A stretch of DNA of 12,300 nucleotides from Microbacteriaceae bacterium (GTDB lineage Bacteria; Actinomycetota; Actinomycetes; Actinomycetales; Microbacteriaceae). Every line of letters starts with the position of its first letter. Position 1 is the first letter of the stretch. The stretch spans positions 1 to 12,300 of the forward strand of contig JAODAU010000358.1 in assembly GCA_025463615.1 (NCBI GenBank). The letters are read 5' to 3'. The notes below the pieces were generated by a model. It did not search any database. It saw only the letters and a list, made by a program, of their open reading frames with translations, and was not told the DNA's origin. The position numbers and the translations under genes were made by a program. Shown piece by piece: positions 6,460 to 12,205 of the stretch.

Positions 6460-6902
6460 GCGGACGTGTCGGCGCCATCCTGATGGCCGCCCTGCTGCTC
6501 CTCTACCTGGTGGTGGTGACGCAGCTGGCGCTCCGGCTGATCGCCATCGACGACACCGTCTCCCGCGCGCTCGGCATCGCGCTGATCGTGCTGCCGCTGC
6601 TCGGGTTCTGGGCGCTCATCGCCGAGCTGCTGTTCGGCATCCGCAGCCAGCGGCTGGCGTCCCGCCTCGCAGCCGCGGGCGAGCTCCCCGTCGACAGCCT
6701 GCCGCGCCGGGCGAGCGGGCGGCCGATCCGCAGCGAGGCCGATGCCGAGTTCCCCAGGTACCGCGCCGAGGTCGAGGCCGAGCCGGAATCGTGGGGCGCC
6801 TGGTTCCGGCTGGGGCTCGCGTACGACGCGAGCGGTGACCGCCGCCGGGCGCGCTGGGCGATCCGGCGCTCCATCGCCCTCGAGCGGGCCTCGCGGGCCT
6901 AA
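6456..6902 (+). CDS. Small membrane protein with C-terminal TPR-like segment
   Basis: Unnamed 148-residue protein. Two hydrophobic helices (about 8-29 and 37-61) anchor it in the cytoplasmic membrane with a short loop between. A basic linker (63-95) leads to a helical C-terminal part (about 98-143) whose WGAWFRLGLAYDASGDRRRA segment matches one TPR-like helix pair (W/L/G/Y/A/A spacing). The following helix, ARWAIRRSIALER, completes the repeat. The start is the GTG overlapping the dapB stop codon in GTGA, so translation is probably coupled to dapB; the frame is open further upstream only as a shadow of dapB. Its stop shares 4 nt with the stop of the convergent epimerase gene. No enzymatic motif is present; a scaffold or protein-protein role is a guess. 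Confidence 0.8.
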   Translation: MSGRVGAILMAALLLLYLVVVTQLALRLIAIDDTVSRALGIALIVLPLLGFWALIAELLFGIRSQRLASRLAAAGELPVDSLPRRASGRPIRSEADAEFPRYRAEVEAEPESWGAWFRLGLAYDASGDRRRARWAIRRSIALERASRA

Positions 6903-7825
6903 CCGACTGCCGCGTCGATGGCCTGCTCGGCCGTCGCGTCGCGGAAGACGAAGCCGTCGTCGAGCAGCCGTTGCGCGAGCACGTGCTGGCTGCTGAGAAG
7001 TAGCTCCGGCGCAGCCGACTGCAGCGCCAGGTCGAGCGCGAACTGCGGCACGACCAGGCCGTACCAGCGGTGCATCCGCTCGGCCAGGTGTCGGGTGATG
7101 CGGTCCGAGGTGGCCGGTGTCGGCCCGACCAGGTTGACCGGGCCGCTGAGCTCGGAGCTGAGCAGGTGGCGGATGGCGGCGGCCTCGTCGTAGAGGCTGA
7201 TCCACGGCCAGATGTCGCCGCCGGTGGCCAGCCGCGAGCCGAGACCCACGCGGGTGAGCGCCATGAGCGGCGCGAGGGAGCCGCCGCCTGCGCCGAGCAC
7301 GACGCCGGTGCGGAACGTCACGACGCGGGTCTTGGCGGGAGCCATGCGCGTCGCCCGCTCCCACTGCTCGACAACGTCGCCGAGGAACCCGGGGCCGCGC
7401 GGCGAGTCCTCGGTGAGCCGTTCGCCGGGCCGGTCGCCGTAGTAGCCGACCGCGGAGGCGTTGAGCAGCACGGACGGCTTCTTCGCGGCGCGGTTCATCG
7501 CGTCGGTGAGCGTCTGGGTGGCCGAGAGCCGGGACTGCAGGATCTCGCGCTTGTACGAGCCGGTCCAGGGGAGCCGGGCGAGGGGCGCGCCGGAGAGGTT
7601 GACCACGGCATCCGTCGTCTCGATCACGCCGGAGTCGACCATCTGCGCGCTCGGCGCCCAGTTGACCTCGTCGTCGGTGCGCGGCTTGCGGCGCACGAGG
7701 ATGCGCACGGTGTGGCCGTCCTCGCGCAGCTGGCGCACGAGCTCCGTGCCGATGAAGCCCGACCCGCCGGCGACGAGCACGCTGAGGGGGCGCCGGGAGG
7801 GGCGTCGCTTGATCGCGTCGACCAC
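6899..7825 (-). CDS. TIGR01777-family NAD(P)-dependent epimerase/oxidoreductase (SDR39U1-like)
   Basis: Atypical extended short-chain dehydrogenase/reductase, 308 residues, of the TIGR01777 (YfcH/SDR39U1) family, whose reaction is not established. The dinucleotide-binding loop GGSGFIG (20-26) is followed by VVNLSGAPL (74-82), which is characteristic of this family, and by LLNASAVGYYGDR (120-132) carrying the catalytic-site serine and tyrosine. FRTGVVLGAGGGSL and PWISLYDEAAAI are further family signatures. An arginine/lysine-rich N-terminal extension of about 13 residues precedes the Rossmann strand. The GTG start overlaps the OsmC stop by one base (TAGTG), so it is probably coupled to that gene and is the last gene of the minus-strand block. 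Its own stop overlaps that of the dapB-linked membrane gene. Confidence 0.88.
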   Translation of the reverse strand: MVDAIKRRPSRRPLSVLVAGGSGFIGTELVRQLREDGHTVRILVRRKPRTDDEVNWAPSAQMVDSGVIETTDAVVNLSGAPLARLPWTGSYKREILQSRLSATQTLTDAMNRAAKKPSVLLNASAVGYYGDRPGERLTEDSPRGPGFLGDVVEQWERATRMAPAKTRVVTFRTGVVLGAGGGSLAPLMALTRVGLGSRLATGGDIWPWISLYDEAAAIRHLLSSELSGPVNLVGPTPATSDRITRHLAERMHRWYGLVVPQFALDLALQSAAPELLLSSQHVLAQRLLDDGFVFRDATAEQAIDAAVG

Positions 7826-8250
7826 TAGGCGAGGCTCGCTTCGAGCGTGATCGGGATGCCGGCCAGCGCCCGCGAGACGGGGCAGGTGGCCTTCGCCTCC
7901 TCCGCGATCCGCTGGAAGTCCTCCTCGCCGATGCCCGGAACCTTGGCGCTGACGAGCAGGTGGCTGCCGGTGATGCCCTCGGCGGGGTCGAAGGTCACGG
8001 CGGCGGTCACCTGCAGGCTGGTCGGCGCGGAGCCGAAGTTCGCGAGCGCGTTGGAGAGCGCCATCGAGTAGCAGGCCGAGTGCGCGGCACCGAGCAGCTC
8101 CTCGGGGTTCGTCCTGCCGGCCTCGCCCTGGGCACGGGCCGCCCAGCTCACCCGGAACTCGGCCGCGTGCGACGAGTCGAGCGTGGTGTTCCCGGCCCCG
8201 GATCGCAGGTCGCCGTGCCAGAGGGTGGTCGCTTCGCTGGTGACAGCCAT
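7825..8250 (-). CDS. OsmC/Ohr family organic hydroperoxide peroxidase
   Basis: Thiol peroxidase of the OsmC family, detoxifying organic hydroperoxides in the cytosol with a dithiol reductant. The 141-residue length is normal. Both redox cysteines are present: the peroxidatic C60 in AAHSACYSMALS and the resolving C123 in ATCPVSRAL. NPEELLGAAHSAC (48-60) is the diagnostic OsmC block; the protein is closer to the OsmC subgroup than to Ohr by this motif. AAGGAG-type ribosome site (8262-8257) lies 6 nt before the ATG, and a TAGGCT -10 about 28 nt upstream suggests its own promoter inside the block. It is joined to the epimerase gene by a TAGTG stop/start overlap. Upstream lie DUF4395 and thioredoxin genes, giving a thiol-redox context. 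Confidence 0.92.
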   Translation of the reverse strand: MAVTSEATTLWHGDLRSGAGNTTLDSSHAAEFRVSWAARAQGEAGRTNPEELLGAAHSACYSMALSNALANFGSAPTSLQVTAAVTFDPAEGITGSHLLVSAKVPGIGEEDFQRIAEEAKATCPVSRALAGIPITLEASLA

Positions 8251-8256
8251 GGGATG

Positions 8257-8283
8257 CTCCTTCGCCTTGGAGCCCCCAGCCTA
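8257..8283 (-). promoter_or_regulatory. Internal promoter (-10 TAGGCT) and strong ribosome site of osmC-like gene
   Basis: On the minus strand TAGGCT (8283-8278) is followed by about 15 nt and then AAGGAG (8262-8257), which is 6 nt from the ATG. This arrangement gives a leader of roughly 20 nt with a good Shine-Dalgarno, unlike the leaderless neighbours. No -35 is obvious. Confidence 0.5.
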
Positions 8284-8314
8284 TGGCACCCGAACGGGGG
8301 AGGACCGGTTCGGT

Positions 8315-8779
8315 TCAGGCGGTCTGGCGGGCGCGCCCCAGGATGCCGGCGCGCACCAGCAGCAGGTAGATCTGGCAGCCGAGGCAGTACCCGAACACGG
8401 AGTTGAGGAAGGCGGCGATGAACGCCAGCCCCGCGAAGATCGGCACCGCGAACGGCACGCCGAACAGGGCCAGGATGAGGCCGACCGCGGTCACGAACAG
8501 CCCGACGCCCTGGGCGAAGGTCGGCGGCACCGGGTCCTCGAGCTCGGCCGGCGGTGCGAGCCTAGGGCGCACGAGCCTCCGGTAGAGGATGCCGTAGGGG
8601 TGGCGCGCCACGCCCGCGAACGCACCCCAGGCGAACAGCAGCGCGATCGCGAGCAGCAGCAGGAACCCGGCGAGGGTCGCCCCGGCCAGCGAGAGCCCGA
8701 TCACCACGAGCAGCAGCACCGCCGTGATGCCGGCGCTGAAACGCGGGCCGCGGGGGTCGATTCCGGCGGGTGAAGTCAT
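8315..8779 (-). CDS. DUF4395 integral membrane protein with CxxC
   Basis: Polytopic membrane protein of the DUF4395 family, 154 residues, function unknown. Four hydrophobic helices are predicted at about 15-33, 36-55, 89-108 and 110-129. The loop 56-80 carries many arginines, so by the positive-inside rule it and both termini face the cytosol. C132 and C135 in GYCLGCQIY lie at the cytosolic end of helix four and could form a redox-active or metal-binding pair. The ATG has GAAGGA (8792-8787) 7 nt upstream and follows the thioredoxin stop by 15 nt, so the two are almost certainly co-transcribed. DUF4395 next to a thioredoxin is a recurring actinobacterial pairing (from memory the mycobacterial pair also lies near a thiosulfate sulfurtransferase), hinting at sulfur or thiol transfer. 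Confidence 0.85.
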   Translation of the reverse strand: MTSPAGIDPRGPRFSAGITAVLLLVVIGLSLAGATLAGFLLLLAIALLFAWGAFAGVARHPYGILYRRLVRPRLAPPAELEDPVPPTFAQGVGLFVTAVGLILALFGVPFAVPIFAGLAFIAAFLNSVFGYCLGCQIYLLLVRAGILGRARQTA

Positions 8780-8794
8780 GGCGGTGTCCTTCGG

Positions 8795-9223
8795 TCAGGC
8801 GGCGAGGATGCGGTCGAGCTCGGCGCGCACGTCCGTGAGGCGGGGAGCGCCGCCGATGCGGGCGCGGACGATGCCACGCGCGTCGAGGATGAGCGTGGTG
8901 GGGGACTGGAGCAGGTTGAACCGGTTCGCGAGGTCGGGGCGGTGGGTGACATCCACGTCCACGTGAGCGACCCCGGGCAGCTGGTCGGCGAGCCTGCCGA
9001 GCACAGCGTGGGTGGTGCGGCACGGGGCGCAGACCTCGGTGGAGAACTGCAGGAGGGTGGCGCCGGAGCCGGCCGCGGCATCCGCGAGTTCCCACACGCT
9101 GACGACGGTCTCGTCGCCGCGCGCGCCCCGGACCCGGCCGTTCGTCCCCCGCCAGACCAGGCCGAGCGCGGTCGCGAGCGCGACCACGCCCACGAGCACG
9201 AGCGCGATCACGATGGGCGACAT
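8795..9223 (-). CDS. Membrane-anchored thioredoxin-like protein
   Basis: Thioredoxin-fold protein of 142 residues with one N-terminal membrane helix (about 3-24). The helix is followed by WRGTNGRVRGARG, whose positive charges suggest that the thioredoxin domain faces the cytosol rather than being secreted. The active site is C65-A-P-C68 within STEVCAPCRT, a variant of the CGPC of classical thioredoxins, and the cis-proline is P108 in LLQSPTTLILD. It probably reduces or relays disulfides or sulfane sulfur for a membrane partner, with the adjacent DUF4395 protein the obvious candidate. Alternatively the helix could be an uncleaved signal for an outward-facing domain. TATCGT ends 6 nt before the ATG, so the gene is probably leaderless and heads the four-gene minus-strand block. 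Confidence 0.88.
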   Translation of the reverse strand: MSPIVIALVLVGVVALATALGLVWRGTNGRVRGARGDETVVSVWELADAAAGSGATLLQFSTEVCAPCRTTHAVLGRLADQLPGVAHVDVDVTHRPDLANRFNLLQSPTTLILDARGIVRARIGGAPRLTDVRAELDRILAA

Positions 9224-9229
9224 GCAGTG

Positions 9230-9235
9230 ACGATA
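9230..9235 (-). promoter_or_regulatory. -10 element TATCGT of leaderless thioredoxin gene
   Basis: TATCGT read from 9235 to 9230 on the minus strand, 6 nt before the ATG. The same hexamer serves the divergent thyX gene, about 80 bp away. Confidence 0.55.
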
Positions 9236-9314
9236 TTCCCGTGCGCGGCACGGTTGCGGGTTGTGACGAAGCGTTACAGCGGAGTGGCGGTCGGCGCTTG
9301 TCGGCGCCGGTCGT

Positions 9315-9320
9315 TATCGT
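9315..9320 (+). promoter_or_regulatory. -10 element TATCGT of leaderless thyX
   Basis: TATCGT ends 7 nt before the thyX GTG. GGAGG is present between them but only 2 nt from the GTG, too close to work as a normal ribosome site, which favours leaderless initiation and fixes this start. Confidence 0.6.
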
Positions 9321-9327
9321 GGAGGCC

Positions 9328-10080
9328 GTGCCTGAAGAGACCCCAGCCCCCACGCCCGAATTCCGTTCAGATGTCACCGTGGAGCTGGTGCGGTCGAGCG
9401 CCCACGACTCGGACGTGCTGTTCGCCGCGCGGGTCTCGACCCAGGGCGAGCAGACGCTCGAGGCGGCCCAGGCCTCGGAGGACACGGATGCCGAGGACAA
9501 GCGCGCCCGCGGCCTCATCAACTACCTCATGCGCGACCGCCACGGCTCGCCGTTCGAGCACAACTCGATGACCTTCTACGTGCAGGCGCCGATCTTCGTG
9601 TTCCGCGAGTTCATGCGGCACCGCATCGCCTCCTACAACGAGGAGTCGGGCCGCTACCGGGAGCTCAAGCCGGTGTTCTACGTGCCCGCGCCGGAGCGCA
9701 ACCTCGTGCAGGTGGGCAAGCCCGGGGCATACGACTTCCTGCCCGGCACGCCCGAGCAGACCGAGCTGGTGCAGGCCGAGGCGCGCGCCCAGTCGATCGC
9801 CGCGTTCGAGAGCTACCAGCGGATGCTGGAGGCCGGCATCGCCCGCGAGGTCGCCCGCATCGTGCTCCCGCTCAACATCTACTCGTCGATGTACGTCACG
9901 CTCAACGCGCGCTCGCTCATGAACTTCATCTCCCTGCGCACCAAGCGCGAGGGCAGCCACTTCCCCTCCTTCCCGCAGCGCGAGATCGAGATGGCGGCCG
10001 AGAAGATGGAGGACTTCTTCGAGCAGCTGATGCCGCTCACCCACGCCGCGTTCAACGGTAACGGCCGCGTCGCGCCGTAG
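9328..10080 (+). CDS. thyX: FAD-dependent thymidylate synthase
   Basis: Flavin-dependent thymidylate synthase making dTMP from dUMP, with methylene-tetrahydrofolate as carbon donor and NADPH as reductant, in the cytosol as a homotetramer. The ThyX signature RHRx7S is intact: R97-H98-R99 through S107 in RHRIASYNEES. The preceding RHGSPFEHNSMTF (71-83) and FREFMRHR, and the C-terminal LPLNIYSSMYVTLNARSLMNF and FISLR segments, are typical. Length of 250 residues is normal for actinobacteria. The GTG start is chosen because a leaderless -10 ends 7 nt before it; the open frame upstream is non-conserved. thyX next to dapA and RNase J is a conserved actinobacterial arrangement, here interrupted by a nuclease-like gene. 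Classical ThyA is not present in the window. Confidence 0.96.
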   Translation: MPEETPAPTPEFRSDVTVELVRSSAHDSDVLFAARVSTQGEQTLEAAQASEDTDAEDKRARGLINYLMRDRHGSPFEHNSMTFYVQAPIFVFREFMRHRIASYNEESGRYRELKPVFYVPAPERNLVQVGKPGAYDFLPGTPEQTELVQAEARAQSIAAFESYQRMLEAGIAREVARIVLPLNIYSSMYVTLNARSLMNFISLRTKREGSHFPSFPQREIEMAAEKMEDFFEQLMPLTHAAFNGNGRVAP

Positions 10081-10098
10081 CGTTCGCTGCGCGCGCTC

Positions 10099-10178
10099 AC
10101 GGACATCTCTGGATGCCGTCGGCGCGTCGCGCTTCAACTACGGCGTGTCACCACTCACGTCCGTCACCACGCGCGTCG
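10099..10178 (+). repeat. Imperfect direct repeat, copy 1 (upstream of DUF559 gene)
   Basis: About 80 nt that align without gaps to 11098-11177 at about 49 of 80 positions. Three blocks are nearly identical at identical offsets: ACGGACATC at offset 0, ACGGCGTGT at +41, GTCCGTCA at +60. The outer blocks are partly inverted repeats of each other (ACGGAC and GTCCGT). It begins 19 nt after the thyX stop. No coding potential seen. Confidence 0.6.
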
Positions 10179-10237
10179 TTATCCCCAGATTTGCCGACGC
10201 GCATCATCTCGGCTCGCCTCGAAGCCACGATTGACGG

Positions 10238-11098
10238 ATGCGATCGGTCGCCACGGTGCTGAATGCCTGCGGGGGAGTCGCCCACCTGCACACGCTCCGC
10301 GCGGCCGGGCTCGGCGACGACCGGATCCGCCGCGCGGCACACCGTGGCGAGATCAGGCGCCTGAGGCAATCCATCTACGCGACCACCGACGCCCATCCCG
10401 CCATCCTGCGAGCCGCGATGCTCGGCGGCCGGGTGGCAGGCGCGACGGCCGCGCCGTTCCATCACCTCTGGACCCCGCCCGACGTTCCCTTCACTGTCGA
10501 GGTGAGCCGATCCGCGAAGGTCATGGTCCCGTCGGACGTGCGGGTGATGTGGCGGCGGGGGTCCCGAACGTTGAGTCAAAGTCTTGGAGTCGCTCCGCTG
10601 ACGGACACGATCCGGCAGCTCGCCGTCACCCAGCCCGCCCCGTTCGTGGTGGCCGTTCTCGATTCGGCGTTGCGCTCGACCGCAATAACGATGTTTGAGC
10701 TCGAGGAGATCGCGCTCTCCGTCCCGTCGAAGTACCGATGGCCGTTTCAGGTAGCCGATGGGCGTCCGGATTCGGGATCGGAGAGCGTCGCTCGCGCGAT
10801 TCTGCTTCGCGACGGAATCGTCGCGGTGCCGCAGGTCCGCGTGCCGCTCACCGACCTGGATCGACTGGATCTCCTCGTCGGGGACCGCCTCGTCGTCGAA
10901 TGCGACAGCGAGGCGCATCACGGGTCGCCCGAGCAGCGGGTCCGCGACCTGCGCCGGGACGCGGCGCTCGCCGCCCTGGGGTTCATCGTGCTGCGCTTCG
11001 ACTACCGCCAGGTGCTCTTCGAGCCAGATGCGGTGCGCGCGGCCGTGCGCGGATACGTCTCGCGCGGGTTGCATCTGGACCCCGAACGCGCGTGGTGA
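10238..11098 (+). CDS. AbiEi-like wHTH / DUF559 (PD-(D/E)xK-type) protein
   Basis: 286-residue two-part protein. The N-terminal region (about 1-75) looks like the AbiEi-type antitoxin winged-helix segment (HRGEIRRLRQSIYATT). The C-terminal region (about 180-270) has the DUF559/MTES_1575 endonuclease fold: E182 in SESVARAILL, D211 in LDRLDLLV, E221 and D223 in VVECDSEAHH, then RDLRRDAALAALGF and VLRFDYRQVL. These fit a PD-(D/E)xK metal site, but activity and target are unknown. Such genes are numerous in Microbacteriaceae and usually stand alone, without a cognate AbiEii toxin; none is seen here. The ATG lacks a clear ribosome site or TANNNT box, so the start is less certain. Codon use is slightly more AT-rich in the middle (10560-10760), and imperfect direct repeats lie on both sides, which suggests insertion between thyX and dapA. 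Confidence 0.75.
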   Translation: MRSVATVLNACGGVAHLHTLRAAGLGDDRIRRAAHRGEIRRLRQSIYATTDAHPAILRAAMLGGRVAGATAAPFHHLWTPPDVPFTVEVSRSAKVMVPSDVRVMWRRGSRTLSQSLGVAPLTDTIRQLAVTQPAPFVVAVLDSALRSTAITMFELEEIALSVPSKYRWPFQVADGRPDSGSESVARAILLRDGIVAVPQVRVPLTDLDRLDLLVGDRLVVECDSEAHHGSPEQRVRDLRRDAALAALGFIVLRFDYRQVLFEPDAVRAAVRGYVSRGLHLDPERAW

Positions 11099-11177
11099 CG
11101 GACATCCGCGAAGACGCGCCGCTCGCCGCCGCGCCCACACGGCGTGTCGCGCTCGCCGTCCGTCAGCGCGCGCATCC
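11098..11177 (+). repeat. Imperfect direct repeat, copy 2 (downstream of DUF559 gene)
   Basis: Partner of 10099-10178. It begins on the last base of the DUF559 stop codon. Inside it TGACGGAC (11096-11103, taking in the stop codon) and GTCCGTCA (11158-11165) form a perfect 8-bp inverted repeat about 54 nt apart, with an 11-nt palindrome ACACGGCGTGT (11137-11147) between them. It could act as an RNA hairpin but lacks a T run. Confidence 0.6.
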
Positions 11178-11208
11178 CCACCCGCCGCGGCCGACACCGC
11201 GCAGGCGA

Positions 11209-11214
11209 TAACCT
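11209..11214 (+). promoter_or_regulatory. -10 element TAACCT of leaderless dapA
   Basis: TAACCT ends 7 nt before the GTG at 11222. There is no Shine-Dalgarno nearby and no clear -35. It separates dapA transcription from the preceding DUF559 gene. Confidence 0.55.
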
Positions 11215-11221
11215 GTACTCC

Positions 11222-12199
11222 GTGCCAGACATCCAGAATCCCTTCGGCCAGGTGCTCGTCGCACTCGTCACGCCGTTCACTGCGGACGGTGAAGTCGACT
11301 GGGCCGGCGTCGAGAAGCACATCGACGACGTGATCACCGCGGGGGCCGACGGCATCGTCGTCACCGGCACGACCGGCGAGACCTCCACGCTCACCGATTC
11401 CGAGAAGCTCCGGCTGGTCGAGGTGGGCAAGTCCGTCGCCGCGGGGCGCGCCAAGATCATCACCGGCGGCGGCTCGAACGAGACCGCGCACGCCATCGAG
11501 CTCTACAAGCACAGCGAGGCCGCCGGCGCGGACGGCGTCATGATCGTCACGCCGTACTACAACAAGCCCACGCAGGCCGGCGTGCTCACGCACTTCCGCA
11601 TGATCGCGGACGCGACCGACCTGCCGGTCATCCTTTACGACATCCCCGGCCGCACCGGCATCCCGATCCGCTACGAGACGATCCTCCGCGCTGCCAAGCA
11701 CCCCAACATCGTGGCGATCAAGGATGCCAAGGGCGACTTCGCCGAGGTCAGTCGCGTGCTCAACAACACCGACCTGCTCTACTTCTCCGGCGACGACACC
11801 AACGTGCTGCCGCACCTCAGCATCGGCGCGTCCGGCCTGATCGGCGTCACCGCCAACATCGCCCCCGCGCCGTACCGGGTGATCGTGGATGCCGTCAACC
11901 GCGGCGACCTCACCGCCGCCACGGCGGCGCACAAGCAGCTCGAGCCCCTCGTGCGCGCCGTCATGACCCACGTGCCCGGCACCGTCGCCGCCAAGTACCT
12001 GCTCCACGGCCTCGGCCGCATCGAGAGCCCGCGCGTGCGGCTCCCGCTCGTCGGCCCCGAGGACTACGAGGCCGCCCAGATCGAGGACGACTTCGCCCTC
12101 GTGGGCGAGATCCCCGGTGTCGACCTCAGCAACTTCCGCCCCGATCGCAACGCCGCCGCCGGGGGCGCTCTGCCCAAGGTCGCCGGCACAACCCGTTAG
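11222..12199 (+). CDS. dapA: 4-hydroxy-tetrahydrodipicolinate synthase
   Basis: Class I (Schiff-base) aldolase condensing pyruvate with aspartate semialdehyde, the first committed step to diaminopimelate and lysine; cytosolic homotetramer. All active-site residues are visible with a uniform +6 offset from the E. coli enzyme: T50 and T51 in GTTGETS, Y139 and R144 in LYDIPGRTG, and the Schiff-base K167 in VAIKDAKGDF. VTPYYNKPTQ (109-118) is the usual pyruvate-side segment. At 325 residues it is about 25-30 longer than typical, because of a C-terminal tail after about residue 295 ending in a Gly/Ala-rich stretch. The GTG start follows the leaderless -10; the frame is open to 11144 but that stretch overlaps the repeat and is not conserved. 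RNase J begins 6 nt after the stop, so the two probably share a transcript. Confidence 0.96.
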   Translation: MPDIQNPFGQVLVALVTPFTADGEVDWAGVEKHIDDVITAGADGIVVTGTTGETSTLTDSEKLRLVEVGKSVAAGRAKIITGGGSNETAHAIELYKHSEAAGADGVMIVTPYYNKPTQAGVLTHFRMIADATDLPVILYDIPGRTGIPIRYETILRAAKHPNIVAIKDAKGDFAEVSRVLNNTDLLYFSGDDTNVLPHLSIGASGLIGVTANIAPAPYRVIVDAVNRGDLTAATAAHKQLEPLVRAVMTHVPGTVAAKYLLHGLGRIESPRVRLPLVGPEDYEAAQIEDDFALVGEIPGVDLSNFRPDRNAAAGGALPKVAGTTR

Positions 12200-12205
12200 G
12201 CACAC

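Noticed and set aside
9241..9327. Longer N-terminus for ThyX from 9241
   Set aside because: Non-conserved sequence running across the divergent promoter region. The GTG at 9328 has leaderless -10 spacing.
10179..10187. DnaA-box-like TTATCCCCA
   Set aside because: A single site, one mismatch from TTATCCACA, with no cluster or AT-rich stretch and no replication genes nearby. Not an origin.
10238..11098. Complete AbiE-type toxin-antitoxin system
   Set aside because: Only the AbiEi-like N-terminal segment is present, and it belongs to a DUF559-containing protein. No AbiEii nucleotidyltransferase gene is adjacent.
11144..11221. Longer N-terminus for DapA from an ATG at 11144
   Set aside because: Overlaps the downstream repeat, is basic and non-conserved, and would place the TAACCT -10 inside the gene.
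10148..12205. 685-codon minus-strand open frame
   Set aside because: Antisense to dapA and the DUF559 gene. Its composition (Arg/Gly/Ala/Asp/His-rich) is that of a shadow frame in high-GC DNA, with no recognisable domain.
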